Shown here piece by piece: positions 24,916 through 34,032 of a stretch of DNA of 64,000 nt. Origin of the DNA: Bacteroidota bacterium. Its GTDB lineage: Bacteria > Bacteroidota > Bacteroidia > Sphingobacteriales > Sphingobacteriaceae. The position numbers were made by a program, and so were the translations under genes. The notes under the pieces are model-generated. The model was not told the origin of the DNA. It did not search any database and saw only the letters and a list, made by a program, of their open reading frames with translations. Position 1 is the stretch's first letter; every line of letters begins with the position of its first letter. The DNA lies in assembly GCA_018266915.1 (NCBI GenBank), contig JAFDZM010000080.1, forward strand, positions 62,001-126,000, in the 5' to 3' direction.

Positions 24916-26256
24916 ATGGATCAATTAAATAAAGCGCTTTTCGGTGAGGATTTTAAATGGGGGGTATCAACAGCTGCGTTCCAGATTGAGGGAGCCTGTG
25001 ATGTTGATGGTAAAGGCATATCCATCTGGGATGCTTTCACTGCTAAGAAAGGTAAGGTGTTAAATGGCCATAAAGCGGATATAGCCTGTGATTTTTACAA
25101 TAGTTATCAGGCCGACATTGACCTGATCAGACAATTAAATATCCCCAATTTCCGGTTCTCTATATCCTGGACACGTGTGTTACCTAATGGAATAGGCGAA
25201 GTAAACCAGGCCGGCATTGATTATTATAATCGCGTAATTGATTATTGCATTTCTCAGGGAATTGAGCCCTGGGTTACCATCTATCACTGGGACCTGCCAC
25301 AGATTTTAGAAGATAAAGGCGGCTGGACAAACCGGGAGGTTGTAACATGGTTTACAGAATTCGTTATTTTATGTGCTAAAAATTTTGGTGACAAGGTAAA
25401 GCATTGGATGGTGATGAATGAACCTTCCGTATTTTCGGGTGCCGGGTATTTTTTTGGTATCCATGCGCCGGGCCGTACAGGGTTAAAGAATTTTTTGCCC
25501 GTTATTCATCATGTCGTCCTGAGCATGGTTGCTGGTGGTAAGAAATTGCGGGAGTTATTGCCAAATGCTGTAATCGGGACTACTTTTTCATGCTCATGGA
25601 TCGAACCGCGCTCCGATAGTAAAAGGGATATAAAGGCAGCAAAGGTGGCTGATGCATTAGTAAACCGTTTATTTATTGAACCCATATTAGGACTTGGTTA
25701 TCCTGTAAATGATATTCCGGTACTGAAAGGTCTTGAAAAGTTCTATCAACCAGGTGATGAGAAAAATATGTCGTTCGATTTTGACTTCATCGGCTTGCAA
25801 AACTATACGCGGGAGATTGTAAGATACTCATTTTTTACACCCTATATCAATGCCAGCCTCGTGAAGGCGAAAGACCGTAATGCAGATATAACCGCGATGG
25901 GTTGGGAAGTATACCCACCTGCGATATATCACATTATCAAAAAGTTTAACGCTTATCCGCAGATAAGAAAAATACTCATTACCGAAAATGGGGCTGCATT
26001 TCCGGATAATATGACCGATGATGGGGTAAACGATCCGAAGCGTGTTTCTTATTTGCAGGATCATTTAAAACAGGTTTTAAAAGCTAAACAAGAAGGGTGT
26101 AAGGTACAAGGCTACTTCGTATGGACTTTAACCGATAACTTTGAATGGGCTGAAGGTTATCATCCCCGGTTTGGGTTAATACATGTTGATTTTGATTCGC
26201 AAAAACGCGTCGTAAAATCTTCCGGGAAATGGTATGCTGATTTTTTAAAAGGCTAA
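24916..26256 (+). CDS. Beta-glucosidase, glycoside hydrolase family 1
   Basis: 446 aa, full-length GH1. The acid/base Glu is E169 in WMVMNEPSVFSG and the nucleophile is E357 in ILITENGAAFPD. The substrate-contact blocks FKWGVSTAAFQIEGA, FRFSISWTRVLP and GYFVWTLTDNFEWAEGY are all intact. There is no signal peptide, so it is cytosolic and acts on imported beta-glucosides, probably cellobiose or aryl-glucosides. No transporter or regulator lies beside it; the next gene is a histidine kinase on the other strand, with 2 nt between the stops. Confidence 0.96.
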   Translation: MDQLNKALFGEDFKWGVSTAAFQIEGACDVDGKGISIWDAFTAKKGKVLNGHKADIACDFYNSYQADIDLIRQLNIPNFRFSISWTRVLPNGIGEVNQAGIDYYNRVIDYCISQGIEPWVTIYHWDLPQILEDKGGWTNREVVTWFTEFVILCAKNFGDKVKHWMVMNEPSVFSGAGYFFGIHAPGRTGLKNFLPVIHHVVLSMVAGGKKLRELLPNAVIGTTFSCSWIEPRSDSKRDIKAAKVADALVNRLFIEPILGLGYPVNDIPVLKGLEKFYQPGDEKNMSFDFDFIGLQNYTREIVRYSFFTPYINASLVKAKDRNADITAMGWEVYPPAIYHIIKKFNAYPQIRKILITENGAAFPDNMTDDGVNDPKRVSYLQDHLKQVLKAKQEGCKVQGYFVWTLTDNFEWAEGYHPRFGLIHVDFDSQKRVVKSSGKWYADFLKG

Positions 26257-26258
26257 GG

Positions 26259-28430
26259 TTAACTTACTTTTTGTTTGCTATTGGCCTCAGTGTCCCGTTC
26301 CATGATGATTAGTTCCATCTTTTTAGGTTTAGGTAGCTTTATATAGAAGGTAGTGCCTTTACCAGGTTTGCTTTCAAACCAGATTTTACCATTATGTTTT
26401 TCAATGATCTGTTTACAAATAGAAAGTCCCAAACCAAATGATTTCTCACCAATGGTGCCGGCACGTTTGGCATCAGTAAACATATTGAATACCTTGTCCT
26501 TCATTTCGTCAGGAATACCAATACCATGATCGGCTACTGATATTTGTATATGGCTTGATTCATTAATACATTTCAGGTGAATGGTTTCGCCTACCGGACT
26601 GAATTTTATAGCATTACTGATCAGGTTACTTATTACGCGCCATATCATTTCGCGATTGATGTACAATTGTTCAACCGTATCCAATGCGTCCAGAATAATT
26701 TCCTGGTGTTTCTCTGAAGCTTTAAATCTTAATAATTCGATACTGTTATTGAGCAACGAATTCACTTCAATCAATTGTTTTTTCAGGTCAGTCGAGGTGT
26801 TGTTTGTAGCTTCTAATATTTCATTTATCAGCTCAAGCGTATCCGATGAGGTATCTTTAATGATCTTTAACTGATATTGCAGATCGGTATCATAGCCGGT
26901 TTCTTCCACCATAATGCCGGTTAATGAGGCTATGCCACCAAGTGGATTACGCAAATCGTGGGCTACTGTACGTAAAATACGGTCTTTCTCGCGGCTACTG
27001 TTCTTGATTTCCTCAATTGCTTTTTCAAGGTCCTTCTTTTGCGAATTAATCTCCTGGTTCAGTTTTTTTACGGTGATTACATCCAGTTTAGACCTGCTCC
27101 AATTGCGCCAGATCAGGAAGATGATGGCGACGGCCATGAGTGCACAAATAACAGCCACAGATAAATAAATTTTCTGCAGTTTATTATTGTTACTAAGGTT
27201 TTCAATTTCGTACTGCTTTTCAAAGTTAGCTAATTGTTGATTTACGTCGCTTTCCTTCAAAGAACTTAGCTTTTTAATTGCCGAGTCTTTTAATAAGTTA
27301 TAATTCTGTATGTAGGTTAACGCCTTAACAGCATCTTTTTTCTGCAGGTAATATGCCCCCATCAGCCTGTTCCAGTCAGTTTCAGCATCCGGATTATTTA
27401 AAACGTCCAGGTGCTTGCGCAGGCTTGTGAGTTGCTTATATAGCGAATCACTCTTATGCTGATTGTAATATATTTGCGCTAACTTAATTTCTGATAATTC
27501 CGCATCACTGTTATCTCCGCCTTTTTTTAGATTAATTGCAATGCTTTTTCTTAGCAATCCTTTGGCTTTGTCGTATTGCTGGTTCATGATCAATGCCTCT
27601 GCCTTGTTGCCATAAACGACGGCGCGGGCCATCTCAAGCATATTGGCTCTGTTTTTAAAACGATCATTGTTGCTATTGATATATGCGAGAGTTTTATCGA
27701 AATAAAATATAGCGCTGTCAATATTGCCGCAATGTTTATAGCTTATTGCAATATTGTCAAGCAATTCTTGTCTGCGATAAAAAGCAGGGAAGTCGTCTTT
27801 GCTATTGTCAGAGGCTGAAAGATCCTGTGCATAACTATCTTTAAAGTATTGCGCTGCCTGTTTATAGTGTGCTTGCTTATACATGATCATACCCATGCGG
27901 TAGGTGTAATCAGAAAGCGACCTTTTATTTAGATAGTTTTTAGCAATAAGATACCCCTGGAAATAGCATTGGTAAGAATCGTTATACTGGGTCAGGTTAA
28001 AATACGCATCCCCTTTTGCGTAGTTGGCCTCGGCAAAGTTGGCTACATATTGCTGTTTGCTTACACTCTGTTGCGCTATAGAAAGCATACTATCTGCAAA
28101 AGCTAGTGCAAGCTTATAATTGCCTTTTGTGACTTTCTGATAAATATAATGGAAGCCAAAATACCGGAACCGGTCATTCAGATTAGGTTTTTTGATATGA
28201 ACAAATGCTGAGTCGAGGTAGTACATACCGCGGGCCGGCTGACCGAAGTCAAAATAATGAGAAGTATTAGCAAATACAGGTTTAAAAGCATCAGAATATT
28301 CATTTGGTTCGACGCTTTTTTTGTTGCATGAAATGATAAGAAGCGAGAAAAAATATAAAAACAAGCTTGCGATACACATACTTACGGTAAGTGTAACCGA
28401 CTTGTTTTTAGTTTTTAATAAAAGCATCAA
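26259..28430 (-). CDS. TPR-containing membrane sensor histidine kinase
   Basis: 723 aa. The N-terminus is hydrophobic and ends in SC at residue 35 (LLIISC), so it is either a lipid-modified or a first membrane segment. A long extracytoplasmic TPR region fills about 45-390, then a transmembrane helix near 427-447 (IYLSVAVICALMAVAIIF), a coiled coil and the kinase core: H-box RTVAHDLRNPLGG near 490, N-box ISNLISNAIKFSP, G1 VADHGIGIP and G2 GLGLSI. It phosphorylates a response regulator that is not adjacent. This YehU-unlike TPR-kinase type is common in Bacteroidota and probably senses envelope signals through the TPR domain. Confidence 0.92.
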   Translation of the reverse strand: MMLLLKTKNKSVTLTVSMCIASLFLYFFSLLIISCNKKSVEPNEYSDAFKPVFANTSHYFDFGQPARGMYYLDSAFVHIKKPNLNDRFRYFGFHYIYQKVTKGNYKLALAFADSMLSIAQQSVSKQQYVANFAEANYAKGDAYFNLTQYNDSYQCYFQGYLIAKNYLNKRSLSDYTYRMGMIMYKQAHYKQAAQYFKDSYAQDLSASDNSKDDFPAFYRRQELLDNIAISYKHCGNIDSAIFYFDKTLAYINSNNDRFKNRANMLEMARAVVYGNKAEALIMNQQYDKAKGLLRKSIAINLKKGGDNSDAELSEIKLAQIYYNQHKSDSLYKQLTSLRKHLDVLNNPDAETDWNRLMGAYYLQKKDAVKALTYIQNYNLLKDSAIKKLSSLKESDVNQQLANFEKQYEIENLSNNNKLQKIYLSVAVICALMAVAIIFLIWRNWSRSKLDVITVKKLNQEINSQKKDLEKAIEEIKNSSREKDRILRTVAHDLRNPLGGIASLTGIMVEETGYDTDLQYQLKIIKDTSSDTLELINEILEATNNTSTDLKKQLIEVNSLLNNSIELLRFKASEKHQEIILDALDTVEQLYINREMIWRVISNLISNAIKFSPVGETIHLKCINESSHIQISVADHGIGIPDEMKDKVFNMFTDAKRAGTIGEKSFGLGLSICKQIIEKHNGKIWFESKPGKGTTFYIKLPKPKKMELIIMERDTEANSKQKVS

Positions 28431-28515
28431 TAGAAATTCCTAACCACGCCTTTATACGGAGAATGTCGTCGTGATGTTATGATTTACAGCGCTTTTTGAG
28501 TAATTATCAAAAATG

Positions 28516-29697
28516 TTACTTGAAAGCATCCTCGCCGGTAATATCCATTCCGGTTATTAATAAATGTATATCGTGTGTGCCTTCATAGGTAACTACCGAT
28601 TCGAGGTTCATCATATGACGCATAATGGAATATTCGCCTGTAATACCCATTCCTCCTAATATTTGCCTGGCTTCGCGGGCCACATTGATGGCAGTTTCTA
28701 CGCTATTTCGTTTACCCATCGATATCTGGGCAGGGGTTGCGCGGTTTTCGTTCTTCAAAGTTCCTAAACGCCACACCAAAAGCTGAGCTTTTGTTATTTC
28801 GGTGATCATTTCAGCCAGTTTCTTTTGCTGTAACTGAAAACCTGCTATCGGTCTGCCGAATTGCACACGTTCTTTAGCATAACGCAAAGCGGTATCGTAA
28901 CAATCCATCGCCGCGCCAATCGCTCCCCATGAGATTCCATAACGCGCCTGGTTTAAACAACCCAGTGGACCTTTCAGTCCTGAAACATTCGGGAAAATAT
29001 TTTCTTTAGGGACCTTTACATTATCAAATACCAATTCACCTGTAGCAGAAGCACGTAATGACCATTTGTTATGCGTTTCAGGTGTACTGAAACCTTCCAT
29101 TCCGCGTTCAACTACTAACCCGCGAATCTTTCCAGTCTCATCCTTTGCCCAAACAACAGCGATATCTGCAAAGGGTGAGTTGGATATCCACATTTTTGCG
29201 CCATTTAAAATATAGTGGTCGCCAGCGTCTTTAATATTGGTAACCATGCCGCTTGGGTTAGATCCGTGGTCAGGTTCAGTTAAGCCAAAACAGCCCATCA
29301 GCTCACCAGTGGCCAGCTTTGGCAGATATTTTCTTTTTTGTTCTTCGGAGCCATAGGCATAAATAGGGTACATCACCAATGACCCCTGTACTGATGCAGT
29401 TGAACGAATGCCGGAATCGCCGCGTTCAATTTCTTGCATGATGATACCATAGGAAATGTAATCAAGTCCAGCACCACCGTATTCTACAGGTATAGTCGGA
29501 CCGAAAGCACCTATTTCAGCTAACCCCTTTAATAATTGTTTTGGAAATTCTGCTTTTTGAGCGTAATCCTCAATAATCGGGCTTACTTCTTTTTTTACCC
29601 AGTCACGTACTGAAGCGCGTATTAGTTTGTGCTCGTCAGTTAATAATTCATCAACAAGGAAGTAGTCAGGGGCTTCAAATAGATCTGTTTTTGCCAT
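28516..29697 (-). CDS. Acyl-CoA dehydrogenase, glutaryl-CoA dehydrogenase type
   Basis: 393 aa, full-length acyl-CoA dehydrogenase. CFGLTEPDHGSNPSGM and MWISNSPFADIAVVWAK are the FAD/substrate blocks; the catalytic base is E372 in TYEGTHDIH, placed as in glutaryl-CoA dehydrogenase, and R-rich GIRSTASVQGSL supports that subfamily. It oxidatively decarboxylates glutaryl-CoA to crotonyl-CoA in lysine and tryptophan breakdown, passing electrons to ETF (etfBA at 486-2231). Kynureninase at 50414 would be in the same tryptophan route. Promoter word TATCTTTG lies 20 nt upstream. Confidence 0.92.
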   Translation of the reverse strand: MAKTDLFEAPDYFLVDELLTDEHKLIRASVRDWVKKEVSPIIEDYAQKAEFPKQLLKGLAEIGAFGPTIPVEYGGAGLDYISYGIIMQEIERGDSGIRSTASVQGSLVMYPIYAYGSEEQKRKYLPKLATGELMGCFGLTEPDHGSNPSGMVTNIKDAGDHYILNGAKMWISNSPFADIAVVWAKDETGKIRGLVVERGMEGFSTPETHNKWSLRASATGELVFDNVKVPKENIFPNVSGLKGPLGCLNQARYGISWGAIGAAMDCYDTALRYAKERVQFGRPIAGFQLQQKKLAEMITEITKAQLLVWRLGTLKNENRATPAQISMGKRNSVETAINVAREARQILGGMGITGEYSIMRHMMNLESVVTYEGTHDIHLLITGMDITGEDAFK

Positions 29698-29717
29698 AAT
29701 TCTATAATTGGTGAGGG

Positions 29718-29725
29718 CAAAGATA
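29718..29725 (-). promoter_or_regulatory. Putative -7 promoter element of the glutaryl-CoA dehydrogenase gene
   Basis: Minus strand TATCTTTG matches TAnnTTTG and lies 20 nt before the ATG. It is the same word as the rnpB promoter. Confidence 0.5.
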
Positions 29726-29733
29726 GGGTTTTA

Positions 29734-29815
29734 GTTAATTGAGTTAAGTAGTTAAGTGGTTGAATAGTTTAATGAGTGAAAACTACTTAACCATTCAACA
29801 TAATCAACAAATAAC
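29734..29815. repeat. Periodic palindrome H between divergent genes
   Basis: Slipped inverted repeat, left part 29734-29770 and right part 29780-29815, composed of GTTAAGT, GTTGAAT and similar words. Unlike most members it lies between divergent promoters (glutaryl-CoA dehydrogenase and folB), so it cannot simply be a terminator. Confidence 0.6.
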
Positions 29816-29816
29816 T

Positions 29817-29824
29817 TACTTTTG
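29817..29824 (+). promoter_or_regulatory. -7 promoter element of folB, 4 nt before ATG
   Basis: The sequence reads TACTTTTG-AACC-ATG. It is a member of the N4 leaderless set. Confidence 0.55.
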
Positions 29825-29828
29825 AACC

Positions 29829-30188
29829 ATGATCACGGTAGCAATACACGGCGCTGAGTTTTTTGCCAAACATGGGTATTATCCCGAGGAACAACTTTTA
29901 GGCTGCAAGTTTCTGGTGGATATTATAGTAGATTTTACGCCCGCTGGTGAGCTGAAAAAAGATAGCCTGGCCAACACGGTGAATTATGAACAGTTGTATA
30001 ATATCGCCAGTAACCAGATGCAGCATCCCAGGAAACTGATTGAAACCTTGGGAGAGGCTATTATCAACGACATCAAAACTGAATACCCTTATATAGAAAA
30101 GGCAGAGGTGACGATTAAAAAGAAGCACCCGCCAATGCCGGGGCCGGTTGATCATACAAGTGTTACAATTACCTATACAAAACCATAA
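29829..30188 (+). CDS. folB: Dihydroneopterin aldolase
   Basis: 119 aa, typical FolB. FFAKHGYYPEEQ at about 12-23 holds the catalytic Glu region, NYEQLYNIASNQM and LIETLGEAI follow, and KKKHPPMPGPVDHTSV carries the catalytic Lys. It cleaves dihydroneopterin to 6-hydroxymethyl-dihydropterin and glycolaldehyde in folate synthesis. The downstream gene is a glycolate-oxidase-like FAD protein starting 1 nt after the stop; since FolB releases glycolaldehyde, a metabolic link is tempting but unproven. Leaderless transcription is predicted from the promoter spacing. Confidence 0.95.
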   Translation: MITVAIHGAEFFAKHGYYPEEQLLGCKFLVDIIVDFTPAGELKKDSLANTVNYEQLYNIASNQMQHPRKLIETLGEAIINDIKTEYPYIEKAEVTIKKKHPPMPGPVDHTSVTITYTKP

Positions 30189-30189
30189 A

Positions 30190-31587
30190 ATGGAATTTAA
30201 TAAAATAACCGATGAACTGTTATCGGCCATCCAAGCAATTGTGGGCGAAGATGCTGTAGTTTCACAGCATGAGGGGATGGAAAAATACAGCCACGATGAG
30301 ACGGAAGATTTAATTTATTATCCCGAGGTTGTGGTAAAGCCAAAATCAGCAGATGAAATTTCCGCTTTAATGAAGCTTTGCAATCAACACCTGATACCGG
30401 TAACGCCAAGGGGCGCAGGAACAGGATTAAGCGGCGGTGCGCTTGCTATTAAAGGCGGTGTTCTTTTGTCGATGGAGCGGTTCAATCAAATTTTAAATAT
30501 TGATGAGGAAAACCTGCAGGCCACAGTTGAACCGGGTGTGATTACGGAAGTTTTTATGAATGTCGTTGCGGAAAAAGGCTTACTTTATCCTGTCGACCCG
30601 GCAAGTAAAGGCAGTTGCTTTATTGGTGGCAATGTTTCCCATGGCTCGGGTGGGCCAAGAGTGGTTAAATATGGAACAATCCGGGAATATATACTGAATC
30701 TTCAGGTTGTTTTGCCTGATGGAGATATCATTTGGACAGGCGCCAATACTTTAAAATATGCCTCGGGGTATAATCTGACTCAATTGATGATCGGTTCGGA
30801 AGGTACTCTTAGTATTATCACTAAGATAGTCGTCAAACTAATTCCAAAACCTACACAGGATGCTTTGTTGTTAGCTTCGTTTGGTAATAATGAATCGGCC
30901 TGTGCAGCCGTGTCAGCAATATTCAGGGCTGGAATAGTTCCATCAGCGTTGGAGTTTATGGAGCGAAGAGGAGTAGAGTGGGTAAAAGAGCATGATGATA
31001 TTAGCTTTGATCTTCGGGATGATATACAGGCTTTTCTGCTTATAGAGGTGGATGGCACTAACCAGGATGTGATTTTTTCAGACTGTGAAAAGATCAATGA
31101 GGTGCTGGAACAGTTTGATTGCCGCGATGTATTGTTTGCAGATTCATCGGCCCAAAAGGAAGAGCTTTGGCGATTGCGCAGGACTATGGCCGTTTCAGTA
31201 AAATCAAACACAATTTATAAAGAAGAAGATACCGTAGTGCCCCGCGCAGAACTACCTCGACTAATTAAAGGAATAAAAGAAATAGGTTCTAAATATGGCT
31301 TTGAATCAGTATGTTATGGGCATGCTGGTGATGGGAATGTGCACGTAAATATCATCAAAGGTAAGATGAGTGATGATGCCTGGCAAAATCAATTAAAGGA
31401 TGGTATCCGTGAGATATTTGAGCTGACAGTGTTTTTAAGAGGAACACTTTCCGGTGAACATGGCATCGGTTTGGTTCAAAAAGAATTTATGCCGGTTAAA
31501 TATACCAATACACACTTCGCTATATGGCGCGGTATAAAGAATGTGTTTGATCCCAATGGTATATTAAACCCCGGAAAAATATTTTGA
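30190..31587 (+). CDS. FAD-binding oxidase, GlcD / D-lactate dehydrogenase type
   Basis: 465 aa from the ATG at 30190 (MEFNKITDELLSAI), which follows the folB stop by 1 nt; a longer frame from 30148 would overlap folB and is unlikely. The FAD_binding_4 domain has VTPRGAGTGLSGGALAIKGG and NVSHGSGGPRVVKYG; the C-terminal FAD-oxidase domain has YGHAGDGNVHVNI and LSGEHGIGLVQKEF. The family oxidises glycolate, D-lactate or D-2-hydroxyglutarate. GlcE and GlcF partners are absent nearby, and the LutA-like Fe-S protein at 34598 is a possible unlinked partner. Confidence 0.9.
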   Translation: MEFNKITDELLSAIQAIVGEDAVVSQHEGMEKYSHDETEDLIYYPEVVVKPKSADEISALMKLCNQHLIPVTPRGAGTGLSGGALAIKGGVLLSMERFNQILNIDEENLQATVEPGVITEVFMNVVAEKGLLYPVDPASKGSCFIGGNVSHGSGGPRVVKYGTIREYILNLQVVLPDGDIIWTGANTLKYASGYNLTQLMIGSEGTLSIITKIVVKLIPKPTQDALLLASFGNNESACAAVSAIFRAGIVPSALEFMERRGVEWVKEHDDISFDLRDDIQAFLLIEVDGTNQDVIFSDCEKINEVLEQFDCRDVLFADSSAQKEELWRLRRTMAVSVKSNTIYKEEDTVVPRAELPRLIKGIKEIGSKYGFESVCYGHAGDGNVHVNIIKGKMSDDAWQNQLKDGIREIFELTVFLRGTLSGEHGIGLVQKEFMPVKYTNTHFAIWRGIKNVFDPNGILNPGKIF

Positions 31588-31661
31588 CCAGATTTTTGGA
31601 TTCGAAGGATTTTACAGACTGATTTTATAAATTTAAGATTGGTTTTACTCATAGATAAGTA

Positions 31662-32294
31662 TTGCAAAGTTTAGAGTTTGGTATATCACAAAGTGACCTT
31701 ATAAAGGTAGCGGTAGCAGTATTCTGCGGCTCTGTTATGGGGCTGGAGCGGCAGTATAAGAATAAAACTGCCGGTTTTAGAACAATTATTCTCATTTGCT
31801 TAGGCTCTACCATTTTTACCATGATATCGCAGCGTGCGGGTCAAGGGGTAAATATCAACCTGGTAACCGGCGTTGGTTTTATTGGTGCAGGTGTAATATT
31901 TAAGGATAATATATCCGTCAATGGGCTTACTACTGCAGCGGTAATCTGGGTGGCAGCCGCTATCGGGATGGCCAATGGTTCAGGGAATTATATGCTGGCC
32001 ATTATCTCCACCTTTGTAACGCTGGTTGTATTAATTATTTTCAACTACTTTGAAGGTTACCTGGATAAGATCCATCATGAAAAGCTTTTATCCCTGGTAT
32101 TTGACAGCGATGATTTTGAAAATCTGCAAATGGTGGAAAATATCATCCACAAACATAAACTCAGATCGCAGGTAAGGCTTGTAAATAAAAATAATGGTTG
32201 TTTGCAAGCTGCAATTTTTGTCACCGGTCACAAAAAGCAAATTAAAAAATTGGATGAAGCTTTGTTGGCAATTAAGCAGTTGAAATCATTTTAG
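31662..32294 (+). CDS. MgtC/SapB family membrane protein
   Basis: 210 aa starting at TTG (31662); no ATG lies between the upstream stop and the conserved N-terminus. The MgtC domain fills the first 130 residues with about four to five membrane segments: SVMGLERQYKNKTAGFRT at about 19-36, GVGFIGAGVIFKDN near 78 and NGLTTAAVIWVAAAIGMANG near 93. The C-terminal cytosolic part resembles an ACT-like domain. MgtC proteins act in Mg2+-limited growth and modulate ATP synthase or phosphate transport in pathogens; in environmental bacteria the role is unclear. Confidence 0.9.
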   Translation: MQSLEFGISQSDLIKVAVAVFCGSVMGLERQYKNKTAGFRTIILICLGSTIFTMISQRAGQGVNINLVTGVGFIGAGVIFKDNISVNGLTTAAVIWVAAAIGMANGSGNYMLAIISTFVTLVVLIIFNYFEGYLDKIHHEKLLSLVFDSDDFENLQMVENIIHKHKLRSQVRLVNKNNGCLQAAIFVTGHKKQIKKLDEALLAIKQLKSF

Positions 32295-32353
32295 ATATGC
32301 TTGAGCGGCGAAGGGTAACCCTTACTGGGCAAAAGCATTGTGATATTATATTT

Positions 32354-32396
32354 CTACAAAACGGTAGTCCCTAACGGGTCGTTCCCAAATTTGTAG
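32354..32396. repeat. Short REP-like stem-loop (CTACAAA...TTTGTAG)
   Basis: Outer arms CTACAAA (32354-32360) and TTTGTAG (32390-32396) enclose a CCC-TAAC-GGG core. It lies in the spacer between the MgtC-like gene and the convergent thioesterase gene. The layout resembles a dispersed palindrome (CTACAAA ... GTCCCTAACGGGAC ... TTTGTAG) that I recall from other Bacteroidota genomes; that comparison is from memory. Confidence 0.45.
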
Positions 32397-32446
32397 TCCT
32401 GATCATTTACTTTATTTGCACATGTGCATATCCACATATCTGCACA

Positions 32447-32893
32447 TTAGTTAGTGTTCAATATCATCCTCGGCTCATCATAGGCGATCATGCGATTGCG
32501 CTGCTCAGTTGGGATTTTTACCGATTTATGTACGTTATAGTCGTAACTAATGCAAACTGTTTTACCTGTGGTGCAAATCTCTTCTGTTTCGCCATTGATC
32601 TTAACCAGTACATGCATCACATCAAAACTACTATTACCTATGCGTGTAGTTCGCACATAACAGGCAATCTCATCATGCCTTAAAACAGGCTTCAGGTAGT
32701 TGATCTCTGAACGTGCCAGGATGATACCGTTGTGGTTCCAATCCCACTTAACTACATCTTTCCAGTAGTTCGACCGTGCTATTTCAAAGTAAGTTAAATA
32801 GATGGCGTTATTCACATGCCCATAGGCATCCAGGTCGGAGAAACGGATTGGGATGATGGTTTTATATTTATAATCTGCTAAATTTTCGCTCAT
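32447..32893 (-). CDS. Acyl-CoA thioesterase, 4HBT/YbgC hotdog family
   Basis: 148 aa hotdog-fold protein. IRFSDLDAYGHVNNAIYLTYFE at about 17-38 is the classic YbgC/4-hydroxybenzoyl-CoA thioesterase active-site block with the catalytic Asp and the HVNN motif. It hydrolyses short or medium acyl-CoA thioesters; the substrate is unknown. It is convergent with the MgtC-like gene and divergent from hsp20. Confidence 0.92.
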   Translation of the reverse strand: MSENLADYKYKTIIPIRFSDLDAYGHVNNAIYLTYFEIARSNYWKDVVKWDWNHNGIILARSEINYLKPVLRHDEIACYVRTTRIGNSSFDVMHVLVKINGETEEICTTGKTVCISYDYNVHKSVKIPTEQRNRMIAYDEPRMILNTN

Positions 32894-33021
32894 TTTATGT
32901 CATTATGTCTGCATGAAATCAGATCAATCGGACACTATGTCTCAAATTGATGATTTTTAGCGCTTGGTACAACAGTTGACTTATCTTCGACGAAGTTAAT
33001 AAAACTACAATAAGAAATTCT

Positions 33022-33026
33022 GGAGG
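33022..33026 (+). promoter_or_regulatory. Strong Shine-Dalgarno sequence of hsp20
   Basis: GGAGG lies 9 nt before the ATG at 33036. Most genes in this window lack any Shine-Dalgarno, so this one stands out and suggests high-efficiency translation of a stress protein. Confidence 0.75.
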
Positions 33027-33035
33027 ATATAAATT

Positions 33036-33473
33036 ATGACACTTGTAAAATTTAATAACGGTCACCGTAATGCAGTAAACCCCTGGTTTAATGATGTATT
33101 CGATACTTTGTTTAACGATTCAGTTTTGAACGACAGGTTTGTTACCAAAACACCTGCTGTTAATATCGCTGAAACCGAAAATGAATTCCACATCGAATTA
33201 GCAGTACCAGGCTTGAAGAAAGAAGACTTTAAGATCAACATTGACAAAAACGTATTGAGCGTATCTGCTGAAAAGAAAGCCGAAAATGTTGAAGAAGGCA
33301 AGAAATACAGCAAACGCGAATATAGCTACACCTCATTTGTAAGGTCATTTACCTTACCTGAAGTAGCTGATCAGGCTAAAATTGAAGCTGAATATACCGA
33401 TGGTATCTTGAAGCTGAATGTGGCCAAGAAAAAAGAAGCTAAGGCTCAAACCAGAGAAATCTCTGTAAAATAA
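33036..33473 (+). CDS. Small heat shock protein, Hsp20/alpha-crystallin family
   Basis: 145 aa. The alpha-crystallin domain spans about 38-135: PAVNIAETENEFHIELAVPGLKK-type strand region, then DKNVLSVSAEKK and the C-terminal GILKLNVAKKK. A C-terminal ISVK approximates the IxI oligomerisation motif. It is an ATP-independent holdase chaperone in the cytosol. The unusually good Shine-Dalgarno and the stand-alone position fit a heat- or stress-induced gene. I see no CIRCE element upstream. Confidence 0.95.
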   Translation: MTLVKFNNGHRNAVNPWFNDVFDTLFNDSVLNDRFVTKTPAVNIAETENEFHIELAVPGLKKEDFKINIDKNVLSVSAEKKAENVEEGKKYSKREYSYTSFVRSFTLPEVADQAKIEAEYTDGILKLNVAKKKEAKAQTREISVK

Positions 33474-33631
33474 TTTTTCCCGGGTGCCGAGAGCAGTGAG
33501 ATTAAATGTTGTGATTTGGTAGAAGGGCTCGAGGCTCCGGAAAAATATAAAAAGTCCCGAAAGTATGACGACACTTTCAGGCCGGTTTTAAAAGATCGTT
33601 TTCATAAGTAAGTTGTTGGTTTAGTTTGATT

Positions 33632-33666
33632 AGGCCGTTCCGGATTTCCGGAGCGGCCTTTTTTTG
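33632..33666 (+). terminator. Intrinsic terminator downstream of hsp20
   Basis: AGGCCG-T-TCCGGA pairs with TCCGGA-G-CGGCCT and is followed by seven to eight Ts. It lies about 160 nt beyond the hsp20 stop, so the hsp20 transcript has a long 3' region (33474-33631) with no ORF. Confidence 0.85.
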
Positions 33667-33673
33667 TATGCGA

Positions 33674-33919
33674 TCAGGATTTACCTTTTATCAGCCTTAC
33701 AATCCATACCAGTAAAACAGCGCCTATAAATGCGGTTATAAGGTATCCTATTTTACCGCCGGCTGTGATGCCTAACCAGCTCAAAACATGCCCGCCAAAC
33801 CACCCACCGAGGAGGCCCAATACAATATCAACAATAATTCCATAACCATCGCCCTTCATTACCTGGCCGGCAAGCCAACCCGCAATGCCGCCTAAAATAA
33901 TTTCCATTAATAAGCTCAT
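33674..33919 (-). CDS. GlsB/YeaQ/YmgE family stress-response membrane protein
   Basis: 81 aa, nearly all hydrophobic with three membrane segments and glycine-rich repeats: GGIAGWLAGQVMKGDGYG, IVLGLLGGWFGGHVL and YLITAFIGAVLLVWIVR. This is the transglycosylase-associated (Tag) family, small inner-membrane proteins induced by stress or stationary phase. Biochemical function is unknown. It is convergent with hsp20 across the terminator. Confidence 0.93.
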   Translation of the reverse strand: MSLLMEIILGGIAGWLAGQVMKGDGYGIIVDIVLGLLGGWFGGHVLSWLGITAGGKIGYLITAFIGAVLLVWIVRLIKGKS

Positions 33920-34032
33920 GATTTTTTAATTTAAGTGTGACAAGAAAATAAATTAAGAATTGGTTTAACTAATATAACTATACAACCTGTATTATCAAAT
34001 ATGTTTATTTTAGAGGAATTAACATTAATCCT

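Noticed and set aside
33559..33585. GAAAGT/ACTTTC hairpin downstream of hsp20 as its terminator
   Set aside because: Short and without a T-run; the much stronger stem with T-run at 33632-33666 is the likelier terminator.
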